In this document: positions 28,874 through 38,199 of the stretch, in pieces | Layout: each line of letters starts with the position of its first letter | Numbering within the stretch: the first letter of the stretch is position 1 | NCBI RefSeq assembly: GCF_029626235.1 | Contig: NZ_JARUBO010000005.1 | Span: 2,078,501-2,142,500, forward strand | Source: Micromonospora sp. WMMD1120 | Lineage (GTDB): Bacteria; Actinomycetota; Actinomycetes; Mycobacteriales; Micromonosporaceae | Direction: 5' to 3' | Length of the DNA stretch: 64,000 nt | Program-made: the position numbers and the translations under genes | The notes under the pieces: model-generated | What the model was told of the DNA's origin: nothing | Databases searched by the model: none | What the model saw: the letters and a program-made list of their open reading frames with translations, nothing else

Positions 28874-30124
28874 GTGCGGGTTCTCTTGGTTGGTGGGGGT
28901 GGGCGGGAGCACGCGCTCGCCCTTGGTCTGGTGGCGGATCCGGCTGTCGACGCGCTCCTCGCCGCGCCCGGTAATCCGGGCATCGCCGGGGTTGCCGAGG
29001 TGCGGGCCGTCAACGCCTCCGACCCGTCCGCGGTGGCGGCGCTGGCCGTGGAGACGGCGGCTGACCTGGTGGTGATCGGGCCCGAGGCGCCGTTGGTCGC
29101 CGGTGTGGCCGACGCCGTACGCGCGAAGGGCATCGCGGTGTTCGGTCCGTCCGGCGCGGCCGCGCAGTTGGAGGGCTCCAAGGCGTTCGCCAAGGACGTG
29201 ATGACCGCCGCCGCTGTGCCGACCGCCCGCGCGTACGTCTGCACGGACGAGGAGAGCGCAGCGCGGGCGCTGGACGAGTTCGGCGCGCCGTACGTGGTGA
29301 AGGACGACGGGCTCGCCGCCGGCAAGGGCGTGGTGGTGACCGACGACCGGTCCGCCGCGCTGGCGCACGCACGGGAGTGTGGTCGGGTGGTGGTCGAGGA
29401 GTTCCTCGACGGCCCGGAGGTCAGCCTCTTCGTGGTCACCGACGGCGAGGCGGCGCTGCCGCTGCTGCCGGCACAGGACTTCAAGCGGCTCGGCGACGGG
29501 GACACCGGGCCGAACACCGGCGGTATGGGCGCGTACACGCCGCTGCCCTGGGCTCCACCCGGCCTGGTCGACGACGTGCTGCGGGACGTGGTGCACCCGA
29601 CGCTCGCGGAGATGCGTCGGCGGGGCACGCCGTTCGCCGGGTTGCTCTACGTCGGGCTCGCGATCACCGCCGCCGGCCCCCGGGTGATCGAGTTCAACGC
29701 CCGCTTCGGCGACCCGGAGACCCAGGTGGTGCTGGCGTTGCTGGAGACACCGCTGGGCGGGCTGCTGCACGCTGCGGCCACCGGCACGTTGGCCGAGCAT
29801 CCGCCGCTGCGGTGGCGGGACGGCAGCGCCGTCACTGTGGTGCTCGCCTCCCAGGGCTATCCCGCCGCGCCGCGCACCGGCGACGTGATCACCGGCGCGG
29901 ACGGTCCGGGCATCATCCACGCCGGCACCGCCCGACGGGCTGACGACGGCGCGTTGCTCTCCGCCGGCGGCCGTGTGCTCTGCGGTACGGCCACCGGCGT
30001 CGACCTGACCGCCGCGCGGGAAGCCGCGTATGCGCTGGTGGAGGGTGTGGAGTTGGCCGGCTCGCAGTACCGCACCGACATCGCCGCCGCCGCGATCGAC
30101 GGCCGGATCACGATTCCCGGCTGA
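28874..30124 (+). CDS. purD: Phosphoribosylamine-glycine ligase (GARS)
   Basis: 416 residues. It makes GAR from 5-phosphoribosylamine, glycine and ATP (second step of purine synthesis). Start [19 protein letters not shown] with the family motif GGGGREHA; the ATP-grasp core has [35 protein letters not shown] and the signature RFGDPETQ preceded by EFNA. GTG 28874 is preferred because upstream codons fall in the G-run tract. There is no strong ribosome-binding site (only AGGATC) and the leader is the G-rich flank of a palindrome, so translation or transcription may be affected by structure. Confidence 0.96.
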   Translation: MRVLLVGGGGREHALALGLVADPAVDALLAAPGNPGIAGVAEVRAVNASDPSAVAALAVETAADLVVIGPEAPLVAGVADAVRAKGIAVFGPSGAAAQLEGSKAFAKDVMTAAAVPTARAYVCTDEESAARALDEFGAPYVVKDDGLAAGKGVVVTDDRSAALAHARECGRVVVEEFLDGPEVSLFVVTDGEAALPLLPAQDFKRLGDGDTGPNTGGMGAYTPLPWAPPGLVDDVLRDVVHPTLAEMRRRGTPFAGLLYVGLAITAAGPRVIEFNARFGDPETQVVLALLETPLGGLLHAAATGTLAEHPPLRWRDGSAVTVVLASQGYPAAPRTGDVITGADGPGIIHAGTARRADDGALLSAGGRVLCGTATGVDLTAAREAAYALVEGVELAGSQYRTDIAAAAIDGRITIPG

Positions 30125-30163
30125 CCACGCCGGTCGGGGCCGGTGTGCCCACGCCGGGGAGTG

Positions 30164-31243
30164 TCAGTCCGCGGCGGTGACCGCGGTCGACGACTCGGCG
30201 CTCCGCCGCCGGATCGGGGCGCGCCGCCACCACGTCAGGCACCGCCACGCCCACTCGACCGGGCCGTACCGGAACGACCGGAGCCACAGCACGCTCCACA
30301 CCGCCTGCACGATGATGATGCCGATGGTCAGGCCCACGATCCGGGGAAGGTCGTCGGTGCTGTCGATGCCCAACGCCGGGCCGGCGAGCAGGAACAGCGC
30401 CGTGGCGCTCAGGTAGTTCGTCAGGGCCATCCGACCCAGCGGCGAGAACACCGCGGACAGCGCCGGTCCGGCCGGCGTCCGGAGCAGGAGCAGCAGGCCG
30501 CAGCAGTACGCGAGGCCGGTGGCGATGCCGGCGAGCGGGGGCAGCAGGCTCACACCCCCACCCGGTCCCCCGAGGACGTTCAGGAACGGCAACTCCACCT
30601 CGCTGATGGTCAGCACGATCCAGGTCACCGTGAGCGTGGTGCAGACGGCGAACACGATCGCCACCCGACCGACGCGACGCTCGAGCGCGTCCGGCACGCC
30701 CAGCGCCGCCAGCGCGTAGCCGAGGGCGAGTAGGCCCGGGATGGGCCCGTAACCGACGACGAGTTGCGCGCCGACGAGCAACAACACGACCGCGACGACG
30801 AGAGCCGTGCGCCCACCGAGGTAACTCAGCGGCAGCAGCACCACCAGACCGGCCAGCGCGTACGCGGTCAGCGCCTCCCCGGGGTGGACGACGAAGTGCG
30901 CGGCGCCGATCAGCAGGAGGAACACGAGTCGCCGGGTGAGCACCATCCGGGGCCGGCTGGTCCGGGTCGCGGCGCGCCGGAGGAAGATGCCGAAACCGAT
31001 GCCGAACAGGATCGAGAAGATCGGATAGAACCGCTCGTAGAAGAGCAGTCGCACCGCCTCGGGAAGCTGCGTGGACGTGCCGGCCGCCTCGCCACCGAAG
31101 ACGACCTGCTGATAGATGTTGATGATCAGGATGCCGCAGAGCGCGAAGCCGCGTAGCGCGTCCAGCGCGCCGATCCGCGGTCCGACAGTGGACACGTCGG
31201 TCGGTGCCGGTGGTCGGTCAGTCGTCCGTACCGATTCGGTCAT
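30164..31243 (-). CDS. DUF418-domain multi-pass membrane protein
   Basis: 359 residues with about nine to ten membrane spans. It opens RIGALDALRGFALCGILIIN, the typical DUF418/acyltransferase-3-like start, and has RFYPIFSILFGIGFGIFLRR. The C-terminal DUF418 domain contains SPLGRMALTNYLSATALFLL and ends near RYGPVEWAWRCLTWWRRAPI. Members such as YeiB are uncharacterised and may modify or move envelope components. The protein is convergent with purD (39 bases between stops) and divergent from the sensor kinase gene, whose response regulator could control it. Confidence 0.87.
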   Translation of the reverse strand: MTESVRTTDRPPAPTDVSTVGPRIGALDALRGFALCGILIINIYQQVVFGGEAAGTSTQLPEAVRLLFYERFYPIFSILFGIGFGIFLRRAATRTSRPRMVLTRRLVFLLLIGAAHFVVHPGEALTAYALAGLVVLLPLSYLGGRTALVVAVVLLLVGAQLVVGYGPIPGLLALGYALAALGVPDALERRVGRVAIVFAVCTTLTVTWIVLTISEVELPFLNVLGGPGGGVSLLPPLAGIATGLAYCCGLLLLLRTPAGPALSAVFSPLGRMALTNYLSATALFLLAGPALGIDSTDDLPRIVGLTIGIIIVQAVWSVLWLRSFRYGPVEWAWRCLTWWRRAPIRRRSAESSTAVTAAD

Positions 31244-31404
31244 CCGTCGATCCCACAGGGCGTCCGCCGCGCGTCGTCAGCGGAGAAAGTCGTGACCGCA
31301 CCCTCCTTTCGTCGTACGGCGGTGGGGGGTTCGTCGGGTCTGACCACGCGTGGCGGGCCGTTTCCCGCAGGCCCGGTTACTGTGCTGCCATAGGCCGAGG
31401 CCGG

Positions 31405-32535
31405 GTGCTCCGGGTCGCCGTGGACGTGCTGCTCGCGCTCGTGGCGACGGCGGTCGGCGGTGGTCTGGAACTGGCCGACCCGGACGTCGACACCAAGCTG
31501 ATCGCGGCGCCCACCTGGGCCTACCTGGCCGCGCAGGCCACCGCCGCGGCCATGTTGCTGGTCCGGCGGCAGCGCCCGTACCCGGCCGCGCTGGCCATCG
31601 CCGGGATCAGCCTCTTCGCGCCGGCCTGGGCCGCTCTGCTCGTCCCCTATGCCGTCACGGCGTACGGCCGGGGCCGGCGGTGGCGACAGTGGACGGTGAT
31701 CGCGGTGCTGACGGTGGCGTTCCTGGTGGGGGCGAGCGCCTGGTCGATCGGCGATCCGTTCACCGCTCCGACGGTCATCCTCGTCGCGGGGCTGTTGGGC
31801 ATGTACGTCCGGGCCCGGCGCAGCCTGCTGGCGGAGTTGACCGACCGGGCGGAGCGGGCCGAGCGGGAGCGGTTGCTCCTTGCCGATCAGGCCCGCGCCG
31901 ACGAGCGGGTGCGGCTCGCCGCCGAGATGCACGACGTGGTCACCCACCGGATCAACCTGATGGTGTTGCAGGCGGGCGCGTTGGGGGTCACCACCACCGA
32001 TCCGACGGTCCGGGCGGCGGCCGAGGAGCTGCGGGCGACGGGTTGCCAGGCTCTGACGGAGCTGCGCGACCTGGTCGGGGTGTTGCGTGGCGAGGACCGG
32101 TCCGCGCCGGTCGATCGGGTCCCGGACGACGCACCCGAGCTGGTCCGGTTGGTGGACGATTCCCGCGCGGTCGGCCTGCCTGTGCGACTGACCGAGGTGG
32201 GCGAGCCGGAGGGGGTCGCGCCGACGGTGCGGAGGACGCTGTTCCGGCTGGTCCAGGAGTCGCTGACGAACGTGCGCAAGCACGCTCCGGGCGCCGCCGC
32301 CACCGTGTCGATCGAGTACGGCAGGCGCACGGTGTCCGTCACGGTGTCGAACACCCCGGCCGGCCGGTCACCCGACGCCGTCCTGGCTGCCGCCGGTGGT
32401 GGCACCGGCCTGGCCGGGTTGCGGCACCGCGTCGAGGTGCTGGGCGGAACGTTCACGGCCGGACCGACGGCGGACTGCGGCTTCGCCGTGCACGCGGTGC
32501 TGCCGGCGCGGGTGTCGATGGCGGTGCGGTCGTGA
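31405..32535 (+). CDS. Sensor histidine kinase, NarL/DesK type
   Basis: 376 residues from GTG 31405. About five membrane spans (residues 1-130) carry only short loops, so the signal is probably sensed in the membrane. A coiled coil (LLAELTDRAERAERERLLL) leads to the HisKA_3 box RLAAEMHDVVTHR with phospho-acceptor His176, and a HATPase_c domain with QESLTNVRKHAPGAAA and GGGTGLAGLRHRVEVLGG. The start is uncertain because earlier codons are open but lack a ribosome-binding site. The stop overlaps the response regulator start by four bases. Signal unknown. Confidence 0.88.
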   Translation: MLRVAVDVLLALVATAVGGGLELADPDVDTKLIAAPTWAYLAAQATAAAMLLVRRQRPYPAALAIAGISLFAPAWAALLVPYAVTAYGRGRRWRQWTVIAVLTVAFLVGASAWSIGDPFTAPTVILVAGLLGMYVRARRSLLAELTDRAERAERERLLLADQARADERVRLAAEMHDVVTHRINLMVLQAGALGVTTTDPTVRAAAEELRATGCQALTELRDLVGVLRGEDRSAPVDRVPDDAPELVRLVDDSRAVGLPVRLTEVGEPEGVAPTVRRTLFRLVQESLTNVRKHAPGAAATVSIEYGRRTVSVTVSNTPAGRSPDAVLAAAGGGTGLAGLRHRVEVLGGTFTAGPTADCGFAVHAVLPARVSMAVRS

Positions 32536-33173
32536 TCCGGGTCCTCGTCGTCGACGACGAGCGGATGGTCTGTGCCCACCTGTGCACGATCCTCGGGTCC
32601 GCGCCGGACCTGGAGGTGGTCGGCGAGGCGTACGACGGCGCGGACGCCGTGGAGGCCGCGGTGCGGCTACGGCCCGACGTGGTGCTGATGGACCTGCGGA
32701 TGCCGGGTGTCGACGGGATCGGGGCCACCGAGCGGATCATGACCCTGCCCGCGCCACCACGGGTGCTGGCTCTCACCACGTTCGACCTGGACGACTACGT
32801 CACCGGCGCGCTCCGGGCCGGCGCGGCCGGTTTCCTGCTCAAGTCGACGCCGCCCGATGACCTGCTCGCTTTGGTACGCGTGGCGGCTGCCGGACACACG
32901 GTGCTCTCCGCGGTGGCGGCCGACCGGCTCGTCGCCCAGACCGGGCGTAGCCGGCGTGCCCGTGACCTGGTCCTGTCGCTCACCGATCGCGAGGTGGAGG
33001 TGCTGGAGTGCCTCGGGGCCGGGCGCTCCAACCAGCAGATCGCCCGTCGCCTGCACCTGTCCGAGGCCACCGTCAAGGGCTACGTCTCACGGCTTCTGGT
33101 CAAGCTCGGGTGCGCCAACCGGACCCAGGCGGCGCTGTTGGCGCGGGAGGCGGGTCTGGATCAACGTCGGTGA
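32532..33173 (+). CDS. Response regulator, NarL/FixJ (LuxR-type HTH)
   Basis: 213 residues. The receiver domain has Asp9/Asp10, the phosphorylation site Asp54 in VLMDLRMPGVDG, and Lys in FLLKSTPPDDLL. A LuxR-type helix-turn-helix follows: LTDREVEVLECLGAGRSNQQ, then IARRLHLSEATVKGYVSRLL. GTG 32532 overlaps the kinase stop in the GTGA arrangement, so the two are translationally coupled partners. It is closely similar in layout to the response regulator at 39366. Targets are unknown; the divergent DUF418 gene is the nearest candidate. Confidence 0.93.
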   Translation: MIRVLVVDDERMVCAHLCTILGSAPDLEVVGEAYDGADAVEAAVRLRPDVVLMDLRMPGVDGIGATERIMTLPAPPRVLALTTFDLDDYVTGALRAGAAGFLLKSTPPDDLLALVRVAAAGHTVLSAVAADRLVAQTGRSRRARDLVLSLTDREVEVLECLGAGRSNQQIARRLHLSEATVKGYVSRLLVKLGCANRTQAALLAREAGLDQRR

Positions 33174-33187
33174 GGTCCCGCGCGGTT

Positions 33188-34750
33188 TCAGCCGTAGTAG
33201 CGGCGCAGCTCGCGGGCGAGGACCTTGCCGGTGGCGTTGCGGGGCAGGTACTTCACGAAGACCACGTCCCGGGGGACGCTGAAGCGCGCCAGGTAGTGCC
33301 GGACGTACTCGCGTACCGCCTCGGGGTCCAGCGTCTCGCCGGGGTGCAGGGCGAGGAACGCGGAGAGGCGCTGGCCGTACTCGTCGTCGGGTACCCCGAT
33401 CACGGCGGCCTCGCGGACCTGCGGCAGTTGCGCGAGCAGGTCCTCGACCTCGGACGGGAAGACGTTCTCCCCACCGGAGACGATCATGTCGTCCGCCCGG
33501 CCGTCGACGAAGAGCAGCCCGTCGGCGTTGAGCCGGCCGAGGTCGCCGGTGTCCAGCAGGCCGTCGTGGCTCTCCCGGGTGGCGCCGGAGGTGTAGCCCT
33601 CGAAGAGCATCTCGTTGCCGACGAAGATCCGCCCGACCCGCCCGTCCGGCACCGCCTGGCCGTTGTCGTCGAGCATCGCCAGTCGGGTGCCGTGCGGCGG
33701 CCGGCCGGCGGTGGTCGGTGCCTGGCGCAGATCCTCGGGGCCGGCGATGGAGGCCCAGGAGACCTCGGTGGAGCCGTAGAGGTTGTAGAGAACGTCCCCG
33801 TAGACGTCCATGAACTTCGGGGCGAGGCCGCCGGGCAGGGCGGACCCGCTGACCGCGACGACGGTGAGCGGGGGGCGCGGCTCGGGCGGGGGAACCTCCA
33901 GCAGCCGTTGCAGCATCACCGGTACGGCGAACAGCGCGTTGCAGCGGTGTGTGGTCAGGGCGGTGAGCGTGGCGGCCGGGTCGAAGCGACGGTGCAGCAC
34001 GATGGTGGCCCGCAGCGCCAGGCAGACCTGGAGGGCGGCGAGTCCCCAGGTGTGGAAGATCGGGGCGGCGATCAGCACCCGGTCCCGCACGTGCAGCGGG
34101 ATGCGGTCGATGATGGACACCAGCGGACCGAAGCCGCCGGGCGTCGGTCGGCGGGCGCCCTTGGGGGTGCCGGTGGTGCCCGACGTCAGCACGATGATCC
34201 GGCCGTCGCGCTCCGGCGGGTGCAGGTCACCGGGCAGCGCGCCGGCCACCAGCTCCTCGCGGGCACGTTCGTCGACCCGGGGCAGCTCGGCGGGGAGGCC
34301 GAGGACCCGATCGGCGAACTCGTCGTCGTGCACCAGGACGCGCAGCCCCTGCTCCTCGGCGACGGTGCCCAGTTGGGCCGCGGAGAGCCCGGTGTTGACC
34401 AGCACCGCGTCGACACCGAGCACAGTGGCGGCGACGATCGTCTCGATCAGTCCGTGGTGGTTGCGGCAGAGCACGCCGATCCGGTCCCCGGCCTGTACGC
34501 CGAGCCCGGCACGCATCGACCGGGCCATCCGTTCGGCCCGATCGAGCAGCTCGTGGTAGGTCAGCTCGACGCCGTTCTCGTCGATGACGGCCGCGCGACC
34601 GGGGTCCCGCGCGGCTGCCTGGCGTAGCTCGCCGGCCAGACTCCACCCCCAGTTGCGCAGCGCGTTGAGCTGCGAGGCGATCCGGATCGGGCTTCCTGGG
34701 GTGAGCAGTCCGCGACGGGTCAGCGTGGCGACCATGAACGGCAGGTCCAT
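33188..34750 (-). CDS. Acyl-CoA synthetase (AMP-forming)
   Basis: 520 residues of the ANL superfamily. The phosphate loop LTSGTTGTPKGARRP, the adenine-binding YNLYGSTEVSWA, the hinge LLDTGDLGRLNADGLLFVDGR, and the C-terminal catalytic lysine region LPRNATGKVLARELRRYY are all present. It activates a carboxylic acid as acyl-AMP and transfers it to CoA. ATG 34750 is preceded by GAGGAGG; the open frame continues upstream but without coding character. It lies 248 bases downstream of the acyl-CoA dehydrogenase gene on the same strand, so it may belong to the same fatty-acid degradation set. Chain length unknown. Confidence 0.9.
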   Translation of the reverse strand: MDLPFMVATLTRRGLLTPGSPIRIASQLNALRNWGWSLAGELRQAAARDPGRAAVIDENGVELTYHELLDRAERMARSMRAGLGVQAGDRIGVLCRNHHGLIETIVAATVLGVDAVLVNTGLSAAQLGTVAEEQGLRVLVHDDEFADRVLGLPAELPRVDERAREELVAGALPGDLHPPERDGRIIVLTSGTTGTPKGARRPTPGGFGPLVSIIDRIPLHVRDRVLIAAPIFHTWGLAALQVCLALRATIVLHRRFDPAATLTALTTHRCNALFAVPVMLQRLLEVPPPEPRPPLTVVAVSGSALPGGLAPKFMDVYGDVLYNLYGSTEVSWASIAGPEDLRQAPTTAGRPPHGTRLAMLDDNGQAVPDGRVGRIFVGNEMLFEGYTSGATRESHDGLLDTGDLGRLNADGLLFVDGRADDMIVSGGENVFPSEVEDLLAQLPQVREAAVIGVPDDEYGQRLSAFLALHPGETLDPEAVREYVRHYLARFSVPRDVVFVKYLPRNATGKVLARELRRYYG

Positions 34751-34998
34751 GCCGCAGACCTCCTCGGGGTGGTGCGCGGGCGGGGCGACGCGGCTCCCCA
34801 CCCAGCAGGGCTTCTTCCCTTGATCATGCACCGGGCGTGGTCAGGGGCCCAGTCGGCGTCGGCACGGGGTGACGAAGACAGCACAGGTCGTGGATTGCCG
34901 CCGGCCGGGTCCGACCGGGCGCGGGTGTGCCACGCCCGGCCGCCGACCGACGGGCGGGAGCCCGACGACGGACGACCGGGCGGGCCGGGCCCGCGAAC

Positions 34999-36213
34999 TC
35001 AGCGGATCTGCATTCCGGAGACCGCCCGGGAGATGACCAGTCGCTGGATCTCGGAGGTGCCCTCGAAGATGGTGTAGATCTTGGCGTCCCGGTACCAGCG
35101 CTCGACCGGGTGGTCGCGCAGGAAGCCGGCCCCGCCGAGCAGTTGCACCGCCTTCTCGGTGACCGACACCGCCACCTCGCCGGCCTTGAGCTTCGACATC
35201 GATCCCTCGCCGGCGGTGAACGGGCGGTTGTTGCGGCCCATCCACGAGGCGCGCCACACCAGCAGCCGCGCCGCGTCGATCTCCATCCGCATGTCGGCCA
35301 GCGCGAACGCGACAGCCTGGTTCTCGATGATCGGGCGTCCGAACTGGACGCGTTCCTTCGCGTAGTCCAGGGCGTACTCGTAGGCGGCCCGGGCCACGCC
35401 GAGCGCCTGCGCGCCGACCGTGGGTCGGGACAGCTCGAAGGTGCGCATCGCGGCCTGCCCGCTGGCCCGTTGACCGGAGCGGGCCCGGGACAACCGCTCG
35501 TCCAGCGCGTCCTTGCCGCCGAGCAGGCAACGGCCGGGTACGCGTACCCCGTCGAGGAAGACGTCGGCGGTGTGCGACGCGCGCAGGCCGAGTTTGCGCA
35601 GCTTGCGGGTGGCGGCCAGGCCGGGGGTGCCGGGCGGTACGACGAACGCGGCCTGGCCGCGCGAGCCGAGCGCGGGATCGACGGAGGCGGTGACCACGTG
35701 CACGCCGGCGATGCCGCCGTTGGTGGCGTACGCCTTCTGCCCGGTCAGCACCCACTCGTCGGTGGCCTCGTCGTAGACGGCCCGGGTGCGCATGGCGCCG
35801 ACGTCGGAGCCGGCCTCGGGCTCGCTGGTGCAGAACGCGGCGACCGCTGGCGAGTCGACGTCGCCGAAGCACTGCGGCACCCACTCGACCATCTGGTCGG
35901 GCGTGCCGGCGCCGTAGATGGCGGCGACGGCGAGCGAGGTGCCGAAGATGCTGAGGCCGATGCCGGCGTCACCCCAGAACAGTTCCTCGCTGGCGATCGG
36001 CAGGGAGAGCCCGGTCGGGTCGGCCCAGCAGGTGGCGAGGAACTCGAAGCCGTAGAGGCCGACCTTGGCGGCCTCCTGGATGACCGGCCACGGGGTGTCC
36101 TCGCGCTCGTCCCACTCGGCCGCGGCCGGGCGCACGACCTCGGCGGCGAAGCCGTGCACCCAGTCGCGGAGATCCCGCTGTTCCTCGTTCAGGTCGAGCG
36201 AGAACTCGGCCAT
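34999..36213 (-). CDS. Acyl-CoA dehydrogenase
   Basis: 404 residues, FAD-dependent acyl-CoA dehydrogenase fold: N-terminal helical domain (SLDLNEEQRDLRDWVHGFAA), the beta-domain FCTSEPEAGSDVGAMRTRAV with GQKAYATNGG, and the C-terminal helical domain with LGGAGFLRDHPVERWYRDAK and the FEGTSEIQ segment that carries the catalytic base in many members. It introduces the alpha-beta double bond of acyl-CoA with electrons passed to ETF. One base separates it from the SCP2 gene upstream, and the TetR gene is divergent with a strong palindrome between, so this pair is probably TetR-controlled. Confidence 0.93.
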   Translation of the reverse strand: MAEFSLDLNEEQRDLRDWVHGFAAEVVRPAAAEWDEREDTPWPVIQEAAKVGLYGFEFLATCWADPTGLSLPIASEELFWGDAGIGLSIFGTSLAVAAIYGAGTPDQMVEWVPQCFGDVDSPAVAAFCTSEPEAGSDVGAMRTRAVYDEATDEWVLTGQKAYATNGGIAGVHVVTASVDPALGSRGQAAFVVPPGTPGLAATRKLRKLGLRASHTADVFLDGVRVPGRCLLGGKDALDERLSRARSGQRASGQAAMRTFELSRPTVGAQALGVARAAYEYALDYAKERVQFGRPIIENQAVAFALADMRMEIDAARLLVWRASWMGRNNRPFTAGEGSMSKLKAGEVAVSVTEKAVQLLGGAGFLRDHPVERWYRDAKIYTIFEGTSEIQRLVISRAVSGMQIR

Positions 36214-36214
36214 G

Positions 36215-36667
36215 TCAGGCCTTGGGGATGTCGAACAGGTTGGCGATGTTGGCAGCGAGGCCCAGGTCGCCCTTCGCCTTCAGCTTGCCCGTCATGAACA
36301 TCATCACCGGGTTCGCGCCACCGGAGACGATCTTCAGGAACTCGACCGGGCCCATGGTGAGGCTGAGCTTCGGGTCGTGCTGCGGGGTCTCGTTGACCAC
36401 GCAGGTGCCGTCGGCGATGACCACCTCGTAGGTGTCGTTGCCGCCGTCGGGGCGACCGGTGATGATCCAGTGGATGACCGCGTTTGTGGAACCGGCCCGG
36501 TCCGCGCGGAACAGCGACGGCATCCGGCCGAACACCTCACCGAGGATCTTGCCGCGCAGGTCACCGGACATCACCTTGGCGATCTTGTCGTCCGGGGTGG
36601 ACTTGACCAACTGGGCGAACTCCTTGGGGCCGACGCTGGCGAAGGTGGCCGGGTCGAAGTCAGTCAT
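36215..36667 (-). CDS. SCP2 sterol-transfer-domain protein
   Basis: 150 residues consisting of one SCP2 domain: FAQLVKSTPDDKIAKVMSGD, IHWIITGRPDGGNDTYEVVI, PQHDPKLSLTMGPVEFLKIV and GKLKAKGDLGLAANIANLF. SCP2 domains bind lipids or acyl-CoA in a hydrophobic tunnel. It is the first gene after the divergent TetR operator region and its stop is one base before the acyl-CoA dehydrogenase start, which suggests it presents substrate to that enzyme. Confidence 0.9.
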   Translation of the reverse strand: MTDFDPATFASVGPKEFAQLVKSTPDDKIAKVMSGDLRGKILGEVFGRMPSLFRADRAGSTNAVIHWIITGRPDGGNDTYEVVIADGTCVVNETPQHDPKLSLTMGPVEFLKIVSGGANPVMMFMTGKLKAKGDLGLAANIANLFDIPKA

Positions 36668-36692
36668 CAGGTGCGCCTTCCGGAAGTTTTGG

Positions 36693-36722
36693 CTACTCGC
36701 GCGTAACCCTACGCACGAGTAG
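36693..36722. promoter_or_regulatory. 30-bp TetR operator, two overlapping half-palindromic sites
   Basis: CTACTCG(c)GCGTA-accc-TACGC(a)CGAGTAG is an almost perfect inverted repeat in the 68-base divergent region between the SCP2 and TetR genes. It can also be read as two tandem degenerate copies of CTACTnGCGAGTAG with centres 16 bases apart. A single good copy of that motif lies at 48663-48676. Confidence 0.75.
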
Positions 36723-36735
36723 GTATGCTCGCAAG

Positions 36736-37374
36736 GTGTCCACCGCCCCCGCCTTCAAACGCCTGCCCCGGGCCGTCCGCGAGCAGCAGATGCTCGACGC
36801 GGCGGTGCGGGTCTTCTCCCGGCGCGGCTACCACGCCGCCAGCATGGACGAGATCGCGGAGGACGCCGGCATCTCCAAACCCATGGTCTACGCGTACCTG
36901 GGCACCAAGGAGGAGCTGTTCGTCGCCTGCCTGCACCGCGAGGCCACCCGGATGATGCAGGCCATCGCCGGCGCGGCGGCCCCCGAGCTACCGGCCGACG
37001 AGCGGTTGTGGCGCGGGCTGCGGGCGTTCTTCGGCTTCGTCGGCGCGTACCGGGACGGTTGGGCGGTGCTCTACCGGCAGGCCCGGGGCGAGCAGCCGTT
37101 CGCCGGTGAGCTGGCCGCCATGCGCGCCCGGCTGGTCGAGGTGGTCGCCGGGATGCTCGATGACGCGCTGCGCGCCGAGGGTCGCGAGATCAGCGCGGTC
37201 GACCTGGAGGTCGTCGCGTACGCCCTGGTCGGCGCGAGTGAGTCGCTCGCCGACTGGCTCGCGGACCACCCGGAGGCCGACCCGGAGAAGACCGCCACCC
37301 GGATGATGAACGTGGCGTGGCTCGGCGCGGCCCAGCTCCTGCACGGCGCGACCTGGCGTCCACCGGCGCACTGA
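36736..37374 (+). CDS. TetR-family regulator of acyl-CoA metabolism
   Basis: 212 residues. The N-terminal HTH runs REQQMLDAAVRVFSRRGYHA, then SMDEIAEDAGISKPMVYAYL and GTKEELF. The C-terminal region is a helical ligand domain of the kind seen in fatty-acid regulators. It starts at GTG 36736, fourteen bases after the large palindrome. Divergence from the SCP2/acyl-CoA dehydrogenase pair argues for control of lipid catabolism with an acyl-CoA ligand, an inference. The same DNA motif upstream of the thiolase/FabG4 module at 48.66 kb suggests a wider regulon. Confidence 0.9.
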   Translation: MSTAPAFKRLPRAVREQQMLDAAVRVFSRRGYHAASMDEIAEDAGISKPMVYAYLGTKEELFVACLHREATRMMQAIAGAAAPELPADERLWRGLRAFFGFVGAYRDGWAVLYRQARGEQPFAGELAAMRARLVEVVAGMLDDALRAEGREISAVDLEVVAYALVGASESLADWLADHPEADPEKTATRMMNVAWLGAAQLLHGATWRPPAH

Positions 37375-37384
37375 CCGCCCGCCG

Positions 37385-38029
37385 TCACCGCGCCACGCCT
37401 CGAACCGCCGGCTCGACCACCGGAGCCGGCCGGGCGGAGCGCCGACGGTTGCGCAGCCAGCGGACCACCTCGACGACGAGCGTCACGGTCAGGGCGAGGC
37501 CCAGGCCGAGCAGGAGACCGCGCAGCGGGTTCTGCTCGAAGGCCAGCCCGCCGAGGTAGCCGACCAGCGCCGAGTAGAGCCCCCACGAGCCGGCGGCGAG
37601 CGCGTCGAAGGCCAGGAAACGTCGCCGGGGATACCGCACCGCCCCCATGGTCAGGGTGACGGCGGTCCGGCCGCCCGGCACGTAGCGGGCCACCGTGAGG
37701 ATCAGGCCGCCCCGGGTCGCGATCCCCCTGCGGGCCCAGTCGACGGCGGCCCGGCGACGCCCGTCGGGCGGCAGCCGGTCGAGCAGTCGCGTGCCACCCC
37801 TGCGCCCGATGGCGTACGAGATGTGGTCACCGACCAGCGCGCCGGCGGCCGCCACCACGATCACCAACGGGAGGTACGGCGCGCCGGAGGCCGCGAACAC
37901 CCCCGCGGTGATCACCGCCGTCTCGCTCGGCACCACCGGGAAGAAGCCGTCGAGCACCGCGATCGCGAAGATCGCCAGGTACACCCAGGGCGAGGACATC
38001 GTCTCGTGCAGCAGGTCGAGCACTTCCAT
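37385..38029 (-). CDS. DedA-family membrane protein, short form 1
   Basis: 214 residues with DedA hallmarks: PWVYLAIFAIAVLDGFFPVV and PSETAVITAG, then the GDHISYAIGRRGG loop and RYVPGGRTAVTLTMGAV with the conserved arginine pair, and a basic C-terminus. It is a close paralogue of the protein at 40032: SPWVYL, GDHISYAIGR and ARYVPGGRTAVTLTMGAV are shared almost word for word. The two flank a sensor kinase/response regulator pair and face it from both sides. ATG 38029 is used; an in-frame upstream ATG adds only a short unconserved leader. Confidence 0.88.
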   Translation of the reverse strand: MEVLDLLHETMSSPWVYLAIFAIAVLDGFFPVVPSETAVITAGVFAASGAPYLPLVIVVAAAGALVGDHISYAIGRRGGTRLLDRLPPDGRRRAAVDWARRGIATRGGLILTVARYVPGGRTAVTLTMGAVRYPRRRFLAFDALAAGSWGLYSALVGYLGGLAFEQNPLRGLLLGLGLALTVTLVVEVVRWLRNRRRSARPAPVVEPAVRGVAR

Positions 38030-38199
38030 GATCCTGATGCTGCTGTGCGGGGCGGTTCCCGCCATCGGCCAGTGGTCAGGCGGGCGGCACTACTTAGGTA
38101 GCGACCCGCCCGGAGGATGGCTCAGGGTCTTCCCCCACAGCACCCCGGTCCGGTGACGCGCGGCGGGCCGGGCGGTCCGCGAGGACCTACGCTCACTGC